Below are positions 1 to 8,406 of a DNA stretch of 64,000 nucleotides, piece by piece (within the stretch, counting starts at the first letter, position 1; each line of letters starts with the position of its first letter). The notes under the pieces are model-generated. The model was not told the DNA's origin and searched no databases. It was given only the letters and a program-made list of their open reading frames with translations. The stretch is taken from NCBI RefSeq assembly GCF_006861795.1, contig NZ_VDGH01000002.1, positions 62,001 to 126,000 on the forward strand. Direction: 5' to 3'. Source of the DNA: Psychrobacillus lasiicapitis (GTDB taxonomy: Bacteria > Bacillota > Bacilli > Bacillales_A > Planococcaceae). Both the position numbers and the translations under genes were made by a program.

Positions 1-1
1 T

Positions 2-1351
2 AAACCAGACCTTCTCTATATCGATTTACACTTACTCCATGAAGTGACATCTCCGCAAGCTTTTGAAGGGTTACGACTAAACAATCGCAAAGTTCGTCGT
101 CCGGATCTTTGCTATGCTACGATGGATCATAATGTACCAACCCGTAATAGAGAACAAATTAAAGATGAAATTGCACGCAAGCAAATAAATACACTACAAG
201 AAAACTGTGAAGAATTCGGTGTGCCACTTGCCAATATGGATCATCCAGATCAAGGAATCGTGCATATTATCGGACCTGAATTGGGTTTAACACAGCCAGG
301 TAAAACAATCGTTTGTGGAGATAGCCACACATCTACACACGGTGCATTCGGTGCAATCGCTTTTGGTATCGGTACAAGTGAGGTAGAGCACGTACTTTCC
401 ACGCAAACCCTTTGGCAAGCAAGACCGAAAACAATGGAAATCAAAGTAACTGGAGAACTAGGTTTCGGAGTAGCAGCAAAAGATATCATTTTAGCGATTA
501 TTTCAAAGTTTGGTATCGATATGGGAACTGGTTATATCGTGGAATATACAGGCGAAGCTATTCGTAATCTATCGATGGAAGAACGTATGACAATTTGTAA
601 TATGTCCATTGAAGCGGGAGCGCGTGCTGGTTTAATCAGCCCGGATGCAACTACCGTGGAATTCCTAAGAGGTCGCGAACATGTGCCGACTGGGGAAGCT
701 TTTGAAAAAGAAGCAGCTCGTTGGTTAGCATTAGCATCTGATGAGGGAGCAGTTTACGATAAAACAGTTGAAATTTCTGCAGACGAAATCGAACCTTTCG
801 TTACCTGGGGTACAAATCCATCGATGGGTTCAGGTGTTTCAAACAATATCCCACTTACATCTGATTTCACAGAAGCAAGTGACAGAGCAGCACATGAAAA
901 AGCACTTGCTTATATGGGTCTTCAAGAAGGAATGCCATTAACCGATATTGCTATTACCAATGTATTTATCGGTTCATGCACGAACGCTCGTCTAAGTGAT
1001 TTGCGAACAGCAGCAAGCGTAATTGAAGGGCGTAAAGTCCATCCAACAGTAAAAGCAATTGTGGTTCCAGGATCACAAACTGTAAAAAAACAAGCTGAAC
1101 AAGAAGGCATCGACAAAATCTTCCTTAATGCAGGATTTGAATGGCGCGAATCTGGTTGCAGTATGTGCCTAGCGATGAATGACGACGTTGTACCAGCTGG
1201 CGAACATTGTGCTTCTACATCCAACCGTAACTTCGAAGGTCGCCAAGGTGCAGGATCTAAAACACATCTGATGAGCCCAGCAATGGCAGCGGCAGCAGCA
1301 ATCGAAGGACATATTGTAGATATTCGCAAGTTCCAACTAGTAAACGCGTAA
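2..1351 (+). CDS. leuC: 3-isopropylmalate dehydratase large subunit (5' end outside window)
   Basis: Large subunit of the cytosolic iron-sulfur enzyme that, with LeuD, isomerises 2- and 3-isopropylmalate in leucine synthesis. The reading frame is already open at position 2 (K-P-D-L-L-Y-I-D), a stretch that in LeuC precedes the VTSPQAF segment, so the GTG at 44 is internal and the true start lies upstream of the window. About 449 codons are visible against roughly 470 in the family, so some twenty N-terminal residues are missing. The aconitase-fold cluster ligands are present: SCTN near the middle of the C-terminal half and a GCSMC motif (two cysteines) further on. leuD follows after 12 bp with a strong ribosome binding site, so the two are co-transcribed. 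Confidence 0.96.
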   Translation, partial: KPDLLYIDLHLLHEVTSPQAFEGLRLNNRKVRRPDLCYATMDHNVPTRNREQIKDEIARKQINTLQENCEEFGVPLANMDHPDQGIVHIIGPELGLTQPGKTIVCGDSHTSTHGAFGAIAFGIGTSEVEHVLSTQTLWQARPKTMEIKVTGELGFGVAAKDIILAIISKFGIDMGTGYIVEYTGEAIRNLSMEERMTICNMSIEAGARAGLISPDATTVEFLRGREHVPTGEAFEKEAARWLALASDEGAVYDKTVEISADEIEPFVTWGTNPSMGSGVSNNIPLTSDFTEASDRAAHEKALAYMGLQEGMPLTDIAITNVFIGSCTNARLSDLRTAASVIEGRKVHPTVKAIVVPGSQTVKKQAEQEGIDKIFLNAGFEWRESGCSMCLAMNDDVVPAGEHCASTSNRNFEGRQGAGSKTHLMSPAMAAAAAIEGHIVDIRKFQLVNA

Positions 1352-1363
1352 GGAGGAAAAACG

Positions 1364-1939
1364 ATGGAGCCTATTAATGAAGTAAAAAGTGTTGTTACCC
1401 CTTTATATCAAAAAAATGTCGATACCGACCAAATTATTTCAAAAGAATTTCTAAAAAGAATTGAGCGCACTGGTTTTGGCAAGTACTTATTTTACCACTG
1501 GCGCTTTGATGCAGAAGGAAATCCAAATAGTAAGTTTGTATTAAATGATGGGCGCTATAAAGATTCTACTATATTAGTAGCGCATGAGAACTTCGGATGT
1601 GGGTCTTCCCGTGAGCACGCTCCGTGGGCAATTTTGGACTATGGATTCCGTGTAGTAATCGCACCAAGTTTCGCAGATATTTTTTATAATAACTGCATGA
1701 AAAATGGAATTCTTCCTATTAAATTGGCTGTCGACGAAGTTGAAGCGATTTTAAGTAAGGAAGAATATAACGTAGAAGTGAATTTAGAAGCACAAACGGT
1801 AACAGGAGAGGACGGTGTCGTTTATTCATTCGACATCGATCCATATCAAAAGAAAATGCTTATAAATGGATGGGATGAAATTTCATTGACCTTCCAATAT
1901 GAAGATCATATTAAAGCTTTTGAATTAAGAAAAGCGTAA
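1364..1939 (+). CDS. leuD: 3-isopropylmalate dehydratase small subunit
   Basis: Swivelling small subunit that completes the active site of isopropylmalate isomerase with LeuC. The 191-residue length is normal for LeuD. The family signature GCGSSREHAPWA sits near residues 78-90. AAGGAGG lies just upstream of the ATG. It is the second gene of the visible leuC-leuD pair and would be the end of an ilv-leu operon whose earlier genes lie outside the window. The 111 bp after its stop contains self-complementary sequence and no clear terminator, so transcription may continue into the threonine deaminase gene. Confidence 0.96.
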   Translation: MEPINEVKSVVTPLYQKNVDTDQIISKEFLKRIERTGFGKYLFYHWRFDAEGNPNSKFVLNDGRYKDSTILVAHENFGCGSSREHAPWAILDYGFRVVIAPSFADIFYNNCMKNGILPIKLAVDEVEAILSKEEYNVEVNLEAQTVTGEDGVVYSFDIDPYQKKMLINGWDEISLTFQYEDHIKAFELRKA

Positions 1940-1950
1940 GGTGACCGCTT

Positions 1951-2031
1951 GTCAGCGACAAATAGATGATGATTTTCGAGGAGGCAGTTCCTCAGCCACC
2001 GCAGAAAATTGACATTTGATCTCGAGCTGAC
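1951..2031 (+). other. Structured leuD-ilvA spacer
   Basis: The spacer can fold into a closed domain: GTCAGC at 1951-1956 pairs with GCTGAC at 2026-2031, and an inner hairpin forms from GAGGA (1978-1982) and TCCTC (1989-1993). No T run follows, so it is not an intrinsic terminator. It could be a processing or stabilising element between leuD and ilvA, or a fragment of an intergenic repeat. Only the pairing is seen; a function is not established. Confidence 0.35.
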
Positions 2032-2050
2032 GTCCCCTGAAGTCTAGACA

Positions 2051-3073
2051 GTGAAAAAAAATAGTAAATTAGGAGATGGTTTTGTTGGGAATTCATACGA
2101 CACTGTAGGTTTATTGGAAGCATCTGTAAAAGTATCGGAGTTCGTTCACCGGACGCCGTGTAAAATGTCTACTACTTTTAATGAATGCACAGGAAAAAAT
2201 GTTTTCTTGAAATTAGAGAACTTGCAAAAAACGGGTTCATTTAAAATAAGAGGCGCAATGAATAAAGTATCTCAGTTGTCGGAAGCAGAATGCGAGAAAG
2301 GATTAATCGCCGCTTCCGCAGGGAATCACGCTCAAGGAGTTGCGTACGCTGGGAAAGCACGCAATGTGCCAGTCACGATCTTCATGCCAATCGGAACGCC
2401 TGAAACAAAGGTAAATGCCACAAAAGGTTATGGGGCTACCGTAAAGTTAGTCGGACAAAATTTCGACGAAGCCTATGTTGCAGCAAGGGAAGAGCAGCTT
2501 CGAACAGGAGCAACATTCATCCATCCCTTCGATGACTTAGCTGTTATCGAAGGCCAAGCGACAGTAGCGATGGAAATGCTGCAGCAACGTCCAGAAATTG
2601 ATACGATTGTCGTTCCAGCCGGTGGGGGAGGACTTTTAGCAGGCACATTACTTGCAGTGAAATCGACTCGTCCTGATATTCGGGTAATCGGCGTTCAATC
2701 GGCCAATTCCTCTGCCATGGTAACTGCATATAAAGGCAAAAACGGAGGACTCATCCCGTTTCAAGGCAAAACGATTGCAGAAGGGATCAACGTGAAAGTA
2801 CCAGGAAAGCTGACAACCCAAATTATTCATTCCCTCGTAGATGACATGATCACAGTATCCGAAGGAGAAATTGCATCCGCAATCCTTTTCATGCTCGAAC
2901 GGGAAAAAATACTTATTGAAGGTGCAGCAGCCGCAGCAGTATCGGCAGTGTTGAACCACCACATGCCATCCGCATCACGAAACGTAGGAATCATCGTAAG
3001 CGGAGGAAACTTCGACATTAGTAAACTCGCCGAATGTCAGCAAATGTCGTTCCAAGTACCATTAGCAAAATAA
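2051..3073 (+). CDS. ilvA: Threonine ammonia-lyase, short form without ACT-like domain
   Basis: PLP enzyme that deaminates threonine to 2-oxobutanoate, the first step toward isoleucine. Fold-type II features are visible: the PLP lysine in SFKIRGA (about residue 63), the SAGNHAQG substrate loop and the phosphate-binding GGGGLLAG loop. At 340 residues the protein ends after the catalytic domain, whereas B. subtilis IlvA is about 420 residues with a C-terminal ACT-like domain that senses isoleucine and valine. The protein is therefore TdcB-like in build although it follows leuCD. The start is a GTG with a poor ribosome binding site; the AGGAG at 2071 has no in-frame start codon at a useful distance. 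The function is well supported; the biosynthetic or catabolic role is inferred. Confidence 0.9.
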   Translation: MKKNSKLGDGFVGNSYDTVGLLEASVKVSEFVHRTPCKMSTTFNECTGKNVFLKLENLQKTGSFKIRGAMNKVSQLSEAECEKGLIAASAGNHAQGVAYAGKARNVPVTIFMPIGTPETKVNATKGYGATVKLVGQNFDEAYVAAREEQLRTGATFIHPFDDLAVIEGQATVAMEMLQQRPEIDTIVVPAGGGGLLAGTLLAVKSTRPDIRVIGVQSANSSAMVTAYKGKNGGLIPFQGKTIAEGINVKVPGKLTTQIIHSLVDDMITVSEGEIASAILFMLEREKILIEGAAAAAVSAVLNHHMPSASRNVGIIVSGGNFDISKLAECQQMSFQVPLAK

Positions 3074-3083
3074 ACTAGAGCAG

Positions 3084-3117
3084 AAACCACTAGTCTTTAT
3101 GTAGGCTAGTGGTTTTT
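3084..3117 (+). terminator. Intrinsic terminator after ilvA
   Basis: AAACCACTAG (3084-3093) pairs perfectly with CTAGTGGTTT (3106-3115) and is followed by Ts. Confidence 0.85.
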
Positions 3118-3145
3118 GTGTAGATTTAAAATGCATGGAATAGTC

Positions 3146-3250
3146 ATCTTGTGATTCTAAGAGTGTATCTTGCGTTTTGCAGAAGCTAGTTTGCGACTCA
3201 TCGTTCCTATCTTGGGATTCAGCCACCCAATCTTGCGATTTTCCCATCCT
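3146..3250 (-). repeat. Array A: five units of a 21-bp GCAAGAT-type repeat
   Basis: Five consecutive units of exactly 21 bp start at 3146, 3167, 3188, 3209 and 3230. On the plus strand each begins with ATCTTGcGATT or a variant; on the minus strand the conserved core reads AATCGCAAGAT, followed by about ten variable bases. Because 21 is a multiple of three, the minus strand reads as a degenerate seven-residue repeat with an SQD core, but no ribosome binding site supports translation. The same motif family recurs at 23617-23740. Confidence 0.8.
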
Positions 3251-3295
3251 GAAACTGCATTATCTAATTTCATTTCAAAATAAAAGTATACTACC

Positions 3296-3340
3296 TTGAC
3301 TTTCATTAGTAACTAAAATATAATTACTTACGAAAAGTAA
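3296..3340 (+). promoter_or_regulatory. Sigma-A promoter with overlapping inverted repeats upstream of the catE-like gene
   Basis: TTGACT (3296-3301), a 17-bp spacer and TATAAT (3319-3324) form a near-consensus promoter. Two palindromes sit on it: TTAGTAACTAA in the spacer (3306-3316) and TTACTT-n5-AAGTAA (3324-3340) from the end of the -10 into the start region. These are good repressor positions. The shape resembles operators of DUF24/MarR-type quinone or catechol sensors (YodB, CatR), which control catDE in B. subtilis; the regulator here is inferred. Confidence 0.7.
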
Positions 3341-3360
3341 CTTAAAAAGGAGAATGTTAA

Positions 3361-4206
3361 ATGAAATATCATAATAAACCATACACTTTCGTGGAACTAG
3401 TTGAATTAAAAGTTATGAACTTAGAAGCATCTCTTACATTTTATAAAGAAGTAGTTGGATTCAAAGTTCTAGAAAAACAAGAAAACAAAGCACTTCTAAC
3501 AGCGGATGGGAAAACAGCATTGCTTTCCCTCGAACAACGACCAGACTTCGAACCAAAGACCCAAAAAACTACTGGTCTATATCATTTCGCATTATTACTT
3601 CCTTCTCGTGCGGATCTAGGTGCGGTTTTAAAACATTTTATCGAAATCAATATTCGTGTTGGAGCAGGAGATCACTTAGTAAGTGAAGCGCTTTACTTAA
3701 ATGACCCAGATGGTAATGGCATCGAAATTTACAGCGACCGTCCAGATACGGATTGGAAATGGAATGGGGAACATGTTGCAATGGATACCCTTCAAATCGA
3801 TGCACAAAGTATTTTAGCAGAAGGCGCAAGTACTAAATGGGAAGGTCTACCTGCAGGCACTGTAATGGGACATATTCATTTACATGTTGCGGATTTACAA
3901 GCTGCAGAAAAATTTTATAATGCATTAGGGCTTGAAGTTGTTACTCCTTATCCAGGTGCATTATTCATGGCAACAGGGAAATACCATCACCATATCGGTA
4001 TGAACACATGGGCTGGCGAAGGAGCACCAGCTGCTGCCGAAAATATTGTTGGACTTGAAGCTTTTACTTTGGTTTATCCAAGCACGGAAGTATTGAATAC
4101 CGCAATCGAAAACTTGAAATCAATTGAGGCACCTATTATAGAAGAAAACGGTATGTACATCACAAAAGACCCATCACAAAATAAAATCAAATTAATCGTT
4201 AAGTAA
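3361..4206 (+). CDS. catE: CatE-like VOC dioxygenase (catechol 2,3-dioxygenase type)
   Basis: Two-domain vicinal-oxygen-chelate protein of 281 residues, matching B. subtilis CatE in length and in motifs such as TGLYHFA, SEALYLNDPDGNGIEIY and GHIHLHV. Enzymes of this family bind Fe(II) through two histidines and a glutamate and cleave catechols, which detoxifies them. Candidate ligands are the histidine in GHIHLHV, a histidine in the YHHHIG stretch and a late glutamate. The start ATG follows AAAGGAG. The gene is monocistronic between its own promoter and a terminator. A partner catD is not next to it, so substrate range is uncertain. Confidence 0.82.
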   Translation: MKYHNKPYTFVELVELKVMNLEASLTFYKEVVGFKVLEKQENKALLTADGKTALLSLEQRPDFEPKTQKTTGLYHFALLLPSRADLGAVLKHFIEINIRVGAGDHLVSEALYLNDPDGNGIEIYSDRPDTDWKWNGEHVAMDTLQIDAQSILAEGASTKWEGLPAGTVMGHIHLHVADLQAAEKFYNALGLEVVTPYPGALFMATGKYHHHIGMNTWAGEGAPAAAENIVGLEAFTLVYPSTEVLNTAIENLKSIEAPIIEENGMYITKDPSQNKIKLIVK

Positions 4207-4211
4207 ATGGC

Positions 4212-4250
4212 AAAAAGAGTGTCTCTCTATCTTGGGACACTCTTTTTCTT
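4212..4250 (+). terminator. Intrinsic terminator after catE
   Basis: AAAGAGTGTC (4214-4223) pairs with GACACTCTTT (4236-4245), followed by TTTCTT. Confidence 0.85.
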
Positions 4251-4725
4251 TAAAATAATATCTTGGTAAACACTCTCCACAATGCGCTTCAATCTTCTCC
4301 CTCTATAACACCTAAATTTTTTACCAAGCCTATACATATTGGCTTCACTTTTCGCAAATTCTTTCTTCTCTCAATATCTCTCCCTTTTTCTCTATTTTTG
4401 TATATCGACAAAATTTTCTTTTGAACAGCTACTCGGTCGATTTTTGTCTGACAATTTGTCAGTATTCGACAATATAAGAGCGTTTTGCTGAAGAAAGAGA
4501 TATATTGGCGAATCGGTCGAAACTTTGTTTTTTATATGTGAAATATTGATAAACGAAGTGAGCGGATATAGGAAAATAGATTGTACAAAAATACTTTGTA
4601 CTGTTTTATATATTCTCGGTAATTGCCTAAATCTTCTTATTGTAAAGCTTGTGTTAAGTTTATAAAAACGCCCTCTTTTTTAAGAAGAAATATGCTATAT
4701 TTCCTTTTGGGAGGTCTCATTACCT
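4251..4725. other. AT-rich intergenic region before the chemoreceptor gene
   Basis: No gene is seen in these 475 bp. A 15-bp palindrome CTGACAATTTGTCAG lies at 4448-4462, with TCGACAA-like repeats around it (near 4406 and 4467). These could be protein-binding sites. A short inverted ribosome site GGGAGGT sits at 4709-4715 for the next gene. Confidence 0.4.
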
Positions 4726-6414
4726 ATGAATAAATGGTCTAGTATACCACTGCGAACGAAGTATTTAATAGCAATTTTTAGTTCTTTTCTCTTATTCGGC
4801 GTTATGACAGTATTATTAATTATTCAAGTGATTCACAATCAAAACCTGTCCGATAAATTAGAGATATCCTCAGAAAATGTCGAGAACGCAGATATTATGC
4901 GTGCAGAGGTAGCTAGTTTATACATAGCAATTTCGCTCTTTGCGGGAGATCCATTAGAGGAATTCGACAAAGATTATGAAGCGAAGAAAACAAATCTGGC
5001 ACAGTTAGTACCGACTGCCAGTAAGCGGATGGCGCACATAGATTGGGAAGATTTCACGCAGACATTAGACGGCATCCAGACAACTTTTGAAAACAATTTA
5101 AAAAGCTCCGTTGTCAACAAAGAAAATGTTGCAAAACGCCGACAACTGCAATCGATTAATGAGAAGTATAATGTGTTAATAGACATGCTGAATGCTACAA
5201 GAGAGCAAGAGTCGAATAATCGGGAATTAATAATAGATGAAATGAATGCAAGTCAGCAAAATACGATTGTCATAGTCGTTGCTTCATTCCTAATAGCTGG
5301 TTTATGCTCGATTATTTTATTGTTACTGACGAATCGCCAAATAAGAAATCAATTAACGAGTGTTGCATCATCAGCAAAAGAGATTTCAAAAGGAAATCTA
5401 CTTGCACAGCCCATACATATTTCGACAAAGGATGAAATTGGCGAAGTATCAATGGCGATGAATGAAATGAAAAACAATTTAACCGAAATGGTTCAAATGA
5501 TAAAACTCACTGCAGAGAAGCTAAATATAGATAGTACAACATTAAAGGAATACTCTGCGGAAACCGTGACAAGTTCTAACACAGTGCAAATGGCTATAAA
5601 TGAGGCTAGCATAAGTATGCTAGAGCAAAAAGAAGCATCGATTGGAATTCGAGCATTTCTAGAGGAATTTTCAAGAACTTTTGAGAATGTATCTGAAAAA
5701 GCTGTTGCTTTAAATAACCATGCCTCATTTGCAGTGGAAGTAGCAGATGCAAGCGCAGATGCGATGAAGAAAGCAGCGGCAGAAGCGGCACATTTGCGCT
5801 CCTTATTTAAAGCGGCAGATAAAGAGAGAAAATTGTTACAAGAGCGCACAGAAGAAATTGCCAGAATGACCTCTATTGTCCAATCTATTTCCAAGCAAAC
5901 AAATCTTCTTGCGTTAAATGCAGGTATTGAAGCTGCAAGATCTGGTATACATGGAAAAGGATTCGCCGTAGTTGCAGAAGAGGTAAAAAAACTGGCGGAT
6001 GAAGTGTCTGTCACAGCAAATACGATTAACAGCATCTCTACATCTATTTCACACCAGGGACATGAAATGGAGATCGTCTTTGCAGAAGGGCTCTCTACAT
6101 CCAAAAATAATGCGACATCTTTCCAGTTATTACATGAAAAATTTGACACAATCGTTTCGTTTATACGAGAGTCCAAAAACCAAAATAATCATATGACAGA
6201 TTCTATTAAGACAATTGAGCAGGAAAAGAATATGTCAGAAAAACTCATTTTTGAGTTAACGGAATCTATTGAATCTAATACAACACAAATGGAAGAAACG
6301 GTGCAATTACTAGTAGCAAATCTAGAAACTATTGAATCATTATCAGCATTAATTAGTGATATTAGCGAACAAGCAACTATTCTAGAAGCATCTACCGCAC
6401 GTTTCGTTATATAA
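4726..6414 (+). CDS. Methyl-accepting chemotaxis protein, two-TM type
   Basis: Chemoreceptor of 562 residues. A first membrane helix lies at about residues 13-34, an extracellular region of about 145 residues with predicted helices follows, a second membrane helix spans about 180-202, and a HAMP linker ([18 protein letters not shown]) runs to about 260. The cytoplasmic signalling hairpin carries the conserved tip [17 protein letters not shown] and the GFAVVAEEV stretch, which bind CheA and CheW. The ligand region looks like a helical-bundle sensor with no recognisable subtype. The gene stands alone, with GGGAGGT before the ATG. Confidence 0.9.
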   Translation: MNKWSSIPLRTKYLIAIFSSFLLFGVMTVLLIIQVIHNQNLSDKLEISSENVENADIMRAEVASLYIAISLFAGDPLEEFDKDYEAKKTNLAQLVPTASKRMAHIDWEDFTQTLDGIQTTFENNLKSSVVNKENVAKRRQLQSINEKYNVLIDMLNATREQESNNRELIIDEMNASQQNTIVIVVASFLIAGLCSIILLLLTNRQIRNQLTSVASSAKEISKGNLLAQPIHISTKDEIGEVSMAMNEMKNNLTEMVQMIKLTAEKLNIDSTTLKEYSAETVTSSNTVQMAINEASISMLEQKEASIGIRAFLEEFSRTFENVSEKAVALNNHASFAVEVADASADAMKKAAAEAAHLRSLFKAADKERKLLQERTEEIARMTSIVQSISKQTNLLALNAGIEAARSGIHGKGFAVVAEEVKKLADEVSVTANTINSISTSISHQGHEMEIVFAEGLSTSKNNATSFQLLHEKFDTIVSFIRESKNQNNHMTDSIKTIEQEKNMSEKLIFELTESIESNTTQMEETVQLLVANLETIESLSALISDISEQATILEASTARFVI

Positions 6415-6423
6415 CTAGAGCAT

Positions 6424-6455
6424 AAAAAGTCTCTTTTCGGGACTTTGTGGACTTA
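6424..6455 (+). terminator. Probable weak terminator after the chemoreceptor gene
   Basis: AAAGTC (6426-6431) pairs with GACTTT (6441-6446). The T tract after it is interrupted, so termination is likely inefficient. Confidence 0.45.
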
Positions 6456-6589
6456 TTTTCATTTAATAGAGTCGTATTTTATAGATTTGTAATATAATTG
6501 TTACACAATTGTAAAATAAAGAGGTTATAAAGCGTGTTAAGATGGGTATAGAAAATTTTCTGAAAACTCTAGCTGCCCGGAGGAACATA

Positions 6590-7084
6590 ATGAATTACAA
6601 ATCTATGTCGCAAAAAGTCATTGCAATATTCGTATTATCTATACTTTTAGTTACAGCACCATTCGCAGGAAGTACTGAAGCAGCAAGTTCAGTAGACTCA
6701 AAAGAATTAGTAGCAACAGCTAAAAACTTAATAGGGACTAAATACCGCAGTGGTGGTACTACGAAAGCAGGATTTGATTGCTCAGGATTTGTAGGATATG
6801 TATACGAAGGATTAGGAATCAGTCTTCCTCGCAGTTCATCAGGTATGCATGCAACCGGTTCAAAAGTGGACAAGGCTGATTTAATATCAGGGGACTTGGT
6901 TTTCTTTAATACATCTGGTAAAGGTGTTTCACATGTTGGTATATACATAGGCGACGGTAAGTTTATCCATTCATCGACTTCAAAAGGCGTGAAAATTGAT
7001 AAATTGAACGACCCAGCTTATTGGGGCAAACGCTATGTTGGAGCTAAACGAGTGACGGATGTAACCGTAGCTACAAACAAATAA
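6590..7084 (+). CDS. Secreted NlpC/P60 peptidoglycan endopeptidase
   Basis: Small cell-wall hydrolase of 164 residues that would cut the D-glutamyl to diamino acid bond in stem peptides. The ATG at 6590 is preferred over the ATG at 6542 because CGGAGGA precedes it by a normal spacing and it begins a signal peptide (basic start, hydrophobic core, cut near TEA-AS). The rest is one NlpC/P60 domain with the catalytic cysteine in FDCSGFV and the histidine in VSHVGIYIG. No wall-binding repeats (LysM, SH3) are present, unlike most B. subtilis paralogues. It is a single gene with its own terminator. Confidence 0.9.
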   Translation: MNYKSMSQKVIAIFVLSILLVTAPFAGSTEAASSVDSKELVATAKNLIGTKYRSGGTTKAGFDCSGFVGYVYEGLGISLPRSSSGMHATGSKVDKADLISGDLVFFNTSGKGVSHVGIYIGDGKFIHSSTSKGVKIDKLNDPAYWGKRYVGAKRVTDVTVATNK

Positions 7085-7094
7085 ACATATAAAC

Positions 7095-7133
7095 AAACGT
7101 TCTATCGTATAATTTACGGTAGAGCGTTTTTTT
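7095..7133 (+). terminator. Intrinsic terminator after the NlpC/P60 gene
   Basis: AAACG and CTATCGTA pair with TACGGTAG and CGTTT in one interrupted stem, followed by seven Ts. Confidence 0.8.
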
Positions 7134-7167
7134 CTTCTCCAGGCATATTATCTATTCACAAAAATAT

Positions 7168-7196
7168 TTGAAAAAAGTAATTCCGTTCGTCATAAT
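7168..7196 (+). promoter_or_regulatory. Sigma-A-type promoter of the PilZ gene
   Basis: TTGAAA (7168-7173), 17 bp, CATAAT (7191-7196). Confidence 0.6.
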
Positions 7197-7233
7197 GGAG
7201 TAAAAACGACCCATAGTAAGGGGGAGAGAAAAT

Positions 7234-7614
7234 ATGCAATACAAAAGAAAAGAATCCTTCCGCTATACCTTTACTGAACCGTGCAAAGCTACTTTTCGAT
7301 TAATAAAAGATGCACATGGACTAACTGAAAAAGAAATATCTAATAAGGGTATCTGTGAAATTATCGACATCAGTCCACATGGTTTGAAAATTTTTACGGA
7401 GTTTTCCATTGCAATTGACAAACAAATTCATGTAGAAATTAATTTTACGTTAGACGAATCACCGATCGATTTAGTAGGCGAATTTGTCTGGTCTCATCGG
7501 AAGATAAATGGATATGAGTATGGTATTAACTTACCCGAGGATACTTATACGGAGCAATTCATTATTAATGAATTAAAAAATGTGCGTAGAAAATCGCTGG
7601 ACATGAGAAAGTAA
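7234..7614 (+). CDS. PilZ domain protein (candidate cyclic di-GMP receptor)
   Basis: Single-domain protein of 126 residues. The PilZ binding signature is present: an RKESFR motif (R-x3-R type) near the N terminus and a DISPHG motif (D/N-x-S-x-x-G) about residues 47-52, followed by beta strands ending in YEYGINL. In this family these residues clamp a cyclic di-GMP dimer. GGGGGAG precedes the ATG. It is a single gene upstream of hpf. The target it controls cannot be read from the sequence. The PAS-GGDEF gene at the far end of the window could supply the ligand; that link is inference. Confidence 0.82.
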   Translation: MQYKRKESFRYTFTEPCKATFRLIKDAHGLTEKEISNKGICEIIDISPHGLKIFTEFSIAIDKQIHVEINFTLDESPIDLVGEFVWSHRKINGYEYGINLPEDTYTEQFIINELKNVRRKSLDMRK

Positions 7615-7663
7615 AGAATATTACACCATTCGACAAAAAATAAATAAAATCTTAAAAGTAAGA

Positions 7664-7689
7664 AGGATATTTCGGATGGGATGTTGAAT
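7664..7689 (+). promoter_or_regulatory. Sigma-H promoter of hpf
   Basis: AGGATAT (7664-7670), a 14-bp spacer and TGAAT (7685-7689) match the Spo0H consensus AGGAnnT-N14-HGAAT exactly. B. subtilis hpf (yvyD) is known to be transcribed by sigma-H as well as sigma-B, which supports the call. Confidence 0.7.
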
Positions 7690-7725
7690 CCTATATATAG
7701 AGTTAAATTTAAAGGAGGAGTTTTC

Positions 7726-8283
7726 ATGCTAAACTTTAACATTCGTGGGGAAAATATTGAGGTGACTCCTGCAATTCGAGATCATGTTGAAGGGAAAATT
7801 GATAAAGTAGCCCGTTATTTCAACGAAGAAATCGAAGCAACAGCCAATGTCAATTTAAAGGTGTACAATGACAAGCAAACGAAAGTAGAAGTAACGATTC
7901 CTATGAAAAATTTAACATTACGAGCAGAAGAGCGCCATTCAGATATGTACGCTGCTGTAGATCTAATCGTAGACAAGCTGGAAAGACAAATACGTAAATA
8001 TAAAACAAAAGTAAATCGTAAATTCCGTGAACGAGAAGGGGTCGCTACTTTCTTTTCGACCGTGGATGCACCAGACGCGCAAGTGGAGCAATCAGATGAA
8101 GAGGCATACAATATCGTTCGCACAAAGCAGTTCGATTTAAAACCAATGGATCAGGAAGAAGCAGTATTACAAATGAATATGCTTGGCCATAATTTCTTCA
8201 TCTTCACAGATGCAGAATCAGATGGAACAAACATCGTTTACAAACGTAAAGACGGCAAATACGGTTTAATCGAAACAAACTAA
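7726..8283 (+). CDS. hpf: Ribosome hibernation promoting factor, long form
   Basis: Protein of 185 residues that dimerises 70S ribosomes into inactive 100S particles in stationary phase. The N-terminal domain (about 1-100) is the beta-alpha HPF/YfiA fold; the C-terminal domain (about 125-185, from IVRTKQFDLKPM) is the dimerisation module found only in the long form. The ATG at 7726 follows AAAGGAGG and gives the family start MLNFNIRGENIEVT; the ATG at 7681 overlaps the sigma-H promoter and cannot be the start. The position just ahead of secA and prfB matches B. subtilis. Confidence 0.95.
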   Translation: MLNFNIRGENIEVTPAIRDHVEGKIDKVARYFNEEIEATANVNLKVYNDKQTKVEVTIPMKNLTLRAEERHSDMYAAVDLIVDKLERQIRKYKTKVNRKFREREGVATFFSTVDAPDAQVEQSDEEAYNIVRTKQFDLKPMDQEEAVLQMNMLGHNFFIFTDAESDGTNIVYKRKDGKYGLIETN

Positions 8284-8294
8284 ATAAAACAATC

Positions 8295-8326
8295 AACTCT
8301 CCTCGATTTTCGAGGAGAGTTTTTTA
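8295..8326 (+). terminator. Intrinsic terminator after hpf
   Basis: ACTCTCCTCGA pairs with TCGAGGAGAGT around a short loop, followed by TTTTTT. Confidence 0.9.
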
Positions 8327-8406
8327 TGGTTAGATAACTATAGAAGATTTAGACATGTGGTTAATTTTTTTTAATGAGTCTGCACTGTTAAGTAAGCAAT
8401 TATGTT

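Noticed and set aside
44-46. GTG at 44 as the leuC start
   Set aside because: The frame is open to the window edge and upstream codons encode conserved LeuC residues.
3062-3247. Minus-strand frame of 61 codons with a seven-residue SQD repeat
   Set aside because: It arises from the 21-bp DNA array (3 x 7). There is no ribosome site, and the sister array B has 18- and 22-bp steps that break the frame, so protein-level selection is unlikely.
3146-3250. CRISPR array
   Set aside because: Conserved cores are about 11 bp with ten-base gaps and much variation, far below CRISPR repeat and spacer sizes, and no cas genes are present. The same holds for arrays B, C and D.
4540-4570. Sigma-D promoter before the first chemoreceptor gene
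   Set aside because: GCGGATAT resembles the sigma-D -10 (GCCGATAT), but no TAAA element lies at the required 15-bp spacing.
5493-6176. Long minus-strand frame inside the chemoreceptor gene
   Set aside because: Shadow frame in the helical, repetitive coding region; no ribosome site and no domain.
6440-6590. Cyclic di-AMP riboswitch before the NlpC/P60 gene
   Set aside because: Such genes often carry a ydaO element, but the conserved ydaO sequence blocks are absent here.
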